Source of the DNA: JAJPKK01 sp963781195
Lineage (GTDB): Bacteria; Pseudomonadota; Alphaproteobacteria; Rhizobiales; Xanthobacteraceae
Direction of reading: 5' to 3'
Assembly: GCA_963781195.1 (NCBI GenBank)
Contig: CAWAEZ010000014.1
Span: 1-64,000 of the forward strand
DNA: 64,000 bases
Part shown: piece by piece, positions 60,234 through 64,000 of the stretch
How positions within the stretch are numbered: the first letter of the stretch is position 1
How the letters are laid out: the number at the start of each line of letters is the position of its first letter
Translations under genes and position numbers: made by a program
The notes under the pieces: generated by a model
The model's input: the letters and a program-made list of their open reading frames with translations, nothing else
What the model was told of the DNA's origin: nothing
Database searches by the model: none

Positions 60234-61271
60234 TCACGCGGGGACCGGGGCCGGTTCCTCCCGCGGCGCATCCGCCAGTCCGAACGCCTCGGCCAGCAAC
60301 TCGACGGAGCGGCGCCGCGCGGCGTGGTCGTAGATCATGGTGGTGACCATGACCTCGTCGGCCCGGGTCGCCGCCAGCAGGGGATCGAGCCGGTCGCGCA
60401 CCGTCGCCGCGGTTCCCGTGAACACCCGCGCGCGGTTGAGGCGGATGCGTTCCCGGTCGGCTGCGGAATAAGGGTAGACGGCGGCCTCCTCGGGGCTCGC
60501 CAGCGGCAGGTATTCGCCCTTGGAGCGGCGCAGGAAGTTGAGGTCGATCGTGGTGGCGAGACGGTCGGCTTCCGCCTCGCTGTCGGCGCACACCGCGGCG
60601 ACGCCGAGGATCGCATAGGGGCGCGCCAGCGCTGCCGATGGGCGGAACCGGCTGCGGTAGCTCGTCATGGCGTCGACGGGATCGTAGGTCGCGAAGTGAT
60701 GGGCGAAGGCAAACCCGGCGCCGATCATGGCGGCGAGCTCGGCGCTGTAGCCGCTCGATCCCAGGAGGTAGATCGGCGGCAGCGCCACATCGGCCGGCAT
60801 GGCGCGGATATTCCGGAACGGGTGACCTTCCGGGAAGCCGCGGCCCTCGATGAGCATCAGCTCCTGGAACCGCTCGAGGAAATCGTCGTCGTCGCGGATG
60901 TCCTGGCGGCGGCGCAGAGCAACCGACGTCACCTGGTCGGTGCCGGGAGCGCGGCCGATGCCGAGATCGATCCGACCCGGAAACAGCGCTTCGAGGGTGT
61001 GAAAGCGCTCCGCGACCATCAGCGGGGCGTGGTTCGGCAGCATCACGCCTCCGGAACCGACCCTGATGCGCGTGGTCGCCGCCGCGATCTGGCCGATCAT
61101 GATGTCCGGTGCGGTGCTCGCCACCGACGGCAGGTTATGATGCTCCGCGACCCAGTAGCGGGAGAAGCCGAGACGGTCGGCGAGGACGGCGAGATCGATG
61201 CTGTTGCGCAACGCGGCGGCACCGGAGCCACCGGTGGTCACGGGCGAAAGGTCGAGGATGGATGCCTTCAT
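60234..61271 (-). CDS. LLM-class flavin-dependent oxidoreductase
   Basis: This 345-residue luciferase-like monooxygenase family TIM barrel binds FMN or F420. It opens ILDLSPVTTGGSGAAALRNS, then GFSRYWVAEHHNLPSVASTA, TTRIRVGSGGVMLPNHAPLM, FPGRIDLGIGRAPGTDQVTS, PPIYLLGSSGYSAELAAMIG and FAFAHHFATYDPVDAM. The PGTDQxT and GSSxYSAxxAA blocks are those of the widespread bacterial MsnO8-like LLM group. The substrate is not known. ATG 61271 (MKASILDLSP) is chosen over an upstream in-frame start, as it begins the first beta strand. It may be co-transcribed with the dienelactone hydrolase. Confidence 0.9.
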   Translation of the reverse strand: MKASILDLSPVTTGGSGAAALRNSIDLAVLADRLGFSRYWVAEHHNLPSVASTAPDIMIGQIAAATTRIRVGSGGVMLPNHAPLMVAERFHTLEALFPGRIDLGIGRAPGTDQVTSVALRRRQDIRDDDDFLERFQELMLIEGRGFPEGHPFRNIRAMPADVALPPIYLLGSSGYSAELAAMIGAGFAFAHHFATYDPVDAMTSYRSRFRPSAALARPYAILGVAAVCADSEAEADRLATTIDLNFLRRSKGEYLPLASPEEAAVYPYSAADRERIRLNRARVFTGTAATVRDRLDPLLAATRADEVMVTTMIYDHAARRRSVELLAEAFGLADAPREEPAPVPA

Positions 61272-61554
61272 GGCGCATGAGATAGTGCGTCGCGAGGCCC
61301 GGTGGAACCCCGCCGGCGGATGCCGGAGCGCGGGTTCCTGCCATGTGTCGCAAGCGGGTCGGCGTGCGGCCACGCTGTCACAAAGGGTTTCTTAATCCTC
61401 CCGCGCGTAAGCCAGTCAGCCGAGCGCCGTCGGCGTGATCCGGCGACGGCCGCGTGCGACGGCGCACCGGAACGCCGAGGTGCGCGCGCGGCGGCCTGGG
61501 CGGGTCTCCGATGCCCTCCGCCTCTCGGCGCGTACGGAATGCAAGGCGAATGAC

Positions 61555-62439
61555 ATGACGCATCTGTTCGGGGCATTTTTGGCGAAAATCGTCGAGACGC
61601 TTTTGATCGTGCTCCCGAGCGCGATCGGCTTTGCCATCGCCTTTGCGGTGCTGAGCCTGTTCACGAGCCAGGCGTGCAATCCCGGCCGGCCGTGGTGGCG
61701 CAATCCCGGGCTCGGCACCGATATCTGCTACATGCTGATCATTCCGTTCGTCGCGCCCTACATGCGCATCAGCCTGATGATTGCCGGCGCCGCGCTGCTG
61801 TCCGGCGTGATGTCGGCCGAGGAGATTACCGACTATTTCGATGCCGGGCGCGGTCCGCTCGCCGGGCTGCCGTTCTGGGGGCAGCTCGTGTTCTACGTGA
61901 TCGCGTCGGATTTCCTGCTGTATTGGACCCACCGCCTGTTCCACGGCGCCAGCCTGTGGCGCTTCCACGCCATCCATCACTCCGCCGAAGAGGTGGACTG
62001 GACCACCGCCTACCGCTTCCACCCCGTCAACCTGTGGCTCGGATCGTTCCTGGTGACGGCGATCATGCTGTGGCTCGGCGTCTCGCCGACGGTGCTCCTG
62101 TTCCTGGTCGCCTTTGACACCACGACGGCCGCCTTCGTCCACGCCAACCTCAACTGGACGCTGGGGCCGCTCAAATATCTCGTCGCGACGCCGGTGTTCC
62201 ACCGCTGGCATCACACCCCGCTCGACCAGGGCGGCAACTCGAATTTCGGCTCGTTGCTAGCGGTGTGGGACGTGCTGTTCGGCACCTTCCACATGCCCGC
62301 CCATGCTCTGCCCGGGCGTTACGGCATCGACGATGCGAGCTTCCCGGCGGGCTTCCTCGGCCAGACCATCCACCCGTTCCGCGATCTCGTCGAGAACGGC
62401 GTGCCGGACCGGGTCAAGTCCCACCCGCCATCCCTTTGA
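61555..62439 (+). CDS. Sterol desaturase/fatty acid hydroxylase family protein
   Basis: This 294-residue membrane protein has the diiron histidine clusters of the family: TDICYM/PYMRISL helices, then DFLLYWTHRLFHGASLWRFH (HxxxH), AIHHSAEEVDW (HxxHH) and VFHRWHHTPLDQGGNSNFGS (HxxHH). About five hydrophobic helices are present, the first being TLLIVLPSAIGFAIAFAVLS. Bacterial members modify lipids such as ornithine lipid, carotenoids or fatty acids; a specific lipid cannot be assigned. ATG 61555 is chosen; the 40-residue upstream frame is basic and unlike the family. The 3' end overlaps the convergent creatininase-like gene by 26 bases. Confidence 0.9.
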   Translation: MTHLFGAFLAKIVETLLIVLPSAIGFAIAFAVLSLFTSQACNPGRPWWRNPGLGTDICYMLIIPFVAPYMRISLMIAGAALLSGVMSAEEITDYFDAGRGPLAGLPFWGQLVFYVIASDFLLYWTHRLFHGASLWRFHAIHHSAEEVDWTTAYRFHPVNLWLGSFLVTAIMLWLGVSPTVLLFLVAFDTTTAAFVHANLNWTLGPLKYLVATPVFHRWHHTPLDQGGNSNFGSLLAVWDVLFGTFHMPAHALPGRYGIDDASFPAGFLGQTIHPFRDLVENGVPDRVKSHPPSL

Positions 62440-63310
62440 TCTGGCGGATCGCGGCGAGGATCTTGATGTTGAGGAGCGTGCGGCCGCGCTCCACCGTCGC
62501 CTTCATCGGATTCCCTGAGACGCCGGTCGGCTCCGTCGCAATCGGCAGGTCGGCGAAGCGCGCGAGATCGACGCCTTCCGGACGGATCGACATCAGCTCC
62601 GAGGTGTCGGCGATGCCGGCATGCTGGCCGATCGCATCCTCGCTCTCGCCCTGGCTCTTGAGATACGCGGTTTCCGCGGCGTCGGCGTAATAGTCGGACA
62701 CATCGACCACCCGGACCCCCTGCTGCGCCCATTCCTGCGTCAGCCGTTTTGCCACGTCGCTCTGGGCCTTCAGGCTGCCGGCATGGTCGGCGATCAGGCA
62801 GATCGTCTTGAAGCCGCCGGCCTTGAGGCTGCGGGCGATGCCTTCGAGCAGACCCGCGTAGGCGTCTTCCGAGATCCCGATGGTTCCGGAGAAGCGCAGG
62901 TGCCCGGTGGGCGGGTCGTAGGCGCCCTCGGGCACGTAGGGAATGACCGGTGCCACCAGCGTCTGGCCGAGCTCCTTGGCAATCGCATTGGCCGACCATC
63001 CGACGATGTAGTCGTGCTTGCCGAGCACCATGTGGGGGCCGTTCTGCTCGATGCCGCCGCTCGGCACGATCACGGTGGTGTAGCCGCGCTGCAGGGCGCT
63101 GCGGACCTCGACCCACGTCATGTCGGCGATCTGGAGCGTGTTCGGCAGCGGCGCGGTCAGGGGCTGTTGGACGAGCAAAAGCGCCGCCGCCGCTGCGACC
63201 ACGCTCACCACGGCGATCTTGGTGGCGGTGGACCCGCGCCCGCGTGCCGGGGGCTGCTGACTTCTTGACTTCGCGCGGTTCCATGCCTCGCCCAGGCGCC
63301 GGTCTACCAC
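62414..63310 (-). CDS. Creatininase-family protein, membrane-anchored, variant active site
   Basis: This 298-residue protein has an N-terminal transmembrane or signal segment (IAVVSVVAAAAALLLVQQ, about 32-49). The creatininase-fold domain follows: MTWVEVRSALQRGYTTVIVP, then SGGIEQNGPHMVLGKHDYIV, EGAYDPPTGHLRFSGTIGIS, ICLIADHAGSLKAQSDVAKR and VVDVSDYYADA. The classical metal motif EQHGPHLPLGTD is altered (EQN, and GKHD in place of GTD), as in a secreted subgroup of the family, so metal binding may differ. Start is GTG 63310 with GGGAGG immediately before it; the exact start is uncertain. The 3' end overlaps the desaturase gene. Confidence 0.8.
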   Translation of the reverse strand: MVDRRLGEAWNRAKSRSQQPPARGRGSTATKIAVVSVVAAAAALLLVQQPLTAPLPNTLQIADMTWVEVRSALQRGYTTVIVPSGGIEQNGPHMVLGKHDYIVGWSANAIAKELGQTLVAPVIPYVPEGAYDPPTGHLRFSGTIGISEDAYAGLLEGIARSLKAGGFKTICLIADHAGSLKAQSDVAKRLTQEWAQQGVRVVDVSDYYADAAETAYLKSQGESEDAIGQHAGIADTSELMSIRPEGVDLARFADLPIATEPTGVSGNPMKATVERGRTLLNIKILAAIRQIKGMAGGT

Positions 63311-63373
63311 CCTCCCGAGGTTTAGCGGCTGCCTATCCGGAGCGGACGCTATCGGACTCTTATTGCGACAATC

Positions 63374-64000
63374 TTAACCGGCCTCGGGTGCGGACGGGCT
63401 CGACCTCAGCTCGTCCGGGTGAGGCATCGCAATGATATTATAGCCGGAATCGACGAAGTGGACCTCGCCGGTGACGCCGGTGGAAAGATCGGACAGCAGG
63501 TAGAGCCCGGCCCCGCCGAGCTCCTCCAGCGTCACGCCGCGATGCAGCGGCGAGTGGCGCTGCTGGAACGCAAACATGAACCGGGCGTCGGAAATGCCGG
63601 CGCCGGCGAGGGTGCGGATCGGGCCGGCCGAGATGGCGTTGACGCGGATGCGGCTGCCGCCGAAATCGACGGCGAGGTAGCGGACCGACGCCTCCAGCGC
63701 CGCCTTGGCGACGCCCATCGCATTGTAGTTCGGCATCGCCCGCTGCCCGCCGTTGTATGTCAGGGTCACCATCGCGCCGCCGTCGGGCATCAGCGCGGCG
63801 GCGCGGCGCGCCGCCTCGGTGAAGGAGAAGCACGAGATCACCATGGTGCGGGTGAAGTTCTCTCGCGTCGTGTCGGCGTAGCGTCCCTTCAACTCGTTCT
63901 TGTCGGAATAGGCGATGGCGTGAACCAGGAAGTCGATGCCGCCCCACGTGTCTGCGAGCGTCGCGAACACGGTATCCAACGAGGCGGTGTCCTCGACGTC
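63374..64000 (-). CDS. fabI: Enoyl-[acyl-carrier-protein] reductase FabI (3' part; 5' end outside window)
   Basis: This is the C-terminal 208 or so residues of the NADH-dependent enoyl reductase that ends each cycle of fatty acid elongation. Present are GGIDFLVHAIAYSDKNELKG, RTMVISCFSFTEAARRAAAL, YNGGQRAMPNYNAMGVAKAA with the catalytic Tyr-x6-Lys, VNAISAGPIRTLAGAGISDA and the C-terminal GVTGEVHFVDSGYNIIAMP. The reading frame continues to the window edge at 64000, so the N-terminal NADH-binding part lies outside. Stop at 63374. It is on the minus strand, upstream of the creatininase-like gene by 63 bases. Confidence 0.95.
   Translation of the reverse strand, partial: DVEDTASLDTVFATLADTWGGIDFLVHAIAYSDKNELKGRYADTTRENFTRTMVISCFSFTEAARRAAALMPDGGAMVTLTYNGGQRAMPNYNAMGVAKAALEASVRYLAVDFGGSRIRVNAISAGPIRTLAGAGISDARFMFAFQQRHSPLHRGVTLEELGGAGLYLLSDLSTGVTGEVHFVDSGYNIIAMPHPDELRSSPSAPEAG

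Overview
The window is GC-rich, densely packed alphaproteobacterial chromosome. Gene content points to the Hyphomicrobiales (Rhizobiales), close to Bradyrhizobium, Rhodopseudomonas or Pseudolabrys. Supporting signs are a replication block of dnaA, dnaN, recF and gyrB in one orientation, a class I lysyl-tRNA synthetase, a MaeB-type malic enzyme with a phosphotransacetylase tail, DUF3551 and DUF6460 proteins, TTAA-N7-TTAA (CtrA-like) sites and several dispersed inverted repeats of rhizobial type. Family assignments are from reading motifs; no database search was run.

Layout. 1-3.65 kb: a visibly less GC-rich accessory patch holding gene debris, a membrane protein, an Mrr-like endonuclease and the wreck of an ArdC antirestriction gene. 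It abuts the 3' end of a tRNA-Ser(CGA) gene, the usual landing site of integrative elements. 4.1-11.8 kb: Sco1-like copper protein, TPR-methyltransferase, periplasmic binding protein, lysK, TauE/SafE exporter and an S24 repressor. 11.9-17.6 kb: a DNA ligase/exonuclease pair, a second TPR-methyltransferase and an MmgE/PrpD protein. 17.6-26.4 kb: mostly exported proteins (two tandem lectin-like genes with a good terminator, SGNH hydrolase, L,D-transpeptidase, two DUF3551 proteins, AbgB-like amidohydrolase) and a cytosolic M20 hydrolase. 26.7-35.8 kb: TAXI-type binding protein, typA, GNAT acetyltransferase, a secreted unknown, and an iron/polyamine-type ABC permease with its ATPase.

36.0-51.1 kb is the replication block, all on the minus strand: rpsT, dnaA, dnaN, then (after an insertion) recF and gyrB. 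Between dnaN and recF sits a 7-kb regulon: a TetR regulator, a BMP-family binding protein, a RutB-like cysteine hydrolase, a RidA/RutC-like protein, a two-domain ABC ATPase and two permeases. The same 20-bp palindrome (GTAAGTA-N6-TACTTAC) lies before the regulator and before the binding-protein gene, so this looks like a self-contained, autoregulated uptake-and-degradation unit for a nucleobase, ureide or similar compound, placed inside the replication cluster.

51.3-64 kb: a DapA-like aldolase, a broken maeB, GlcG-like protein, msrA, membrane proteins, a polysaccharide-export lipoprotein, cyclase, dienelactone hydrolase, luciferase-like monooxygenase, sterol desaturase, creatininase-like protein and the 3' part of fabI.

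Four normally intact genes (TPR-methyltransferase, lysK, dnaN, maeB) carry single-base frameshifts. All six are insertions, and two in maeB share the same context, so sequence error is the first explanation to test.
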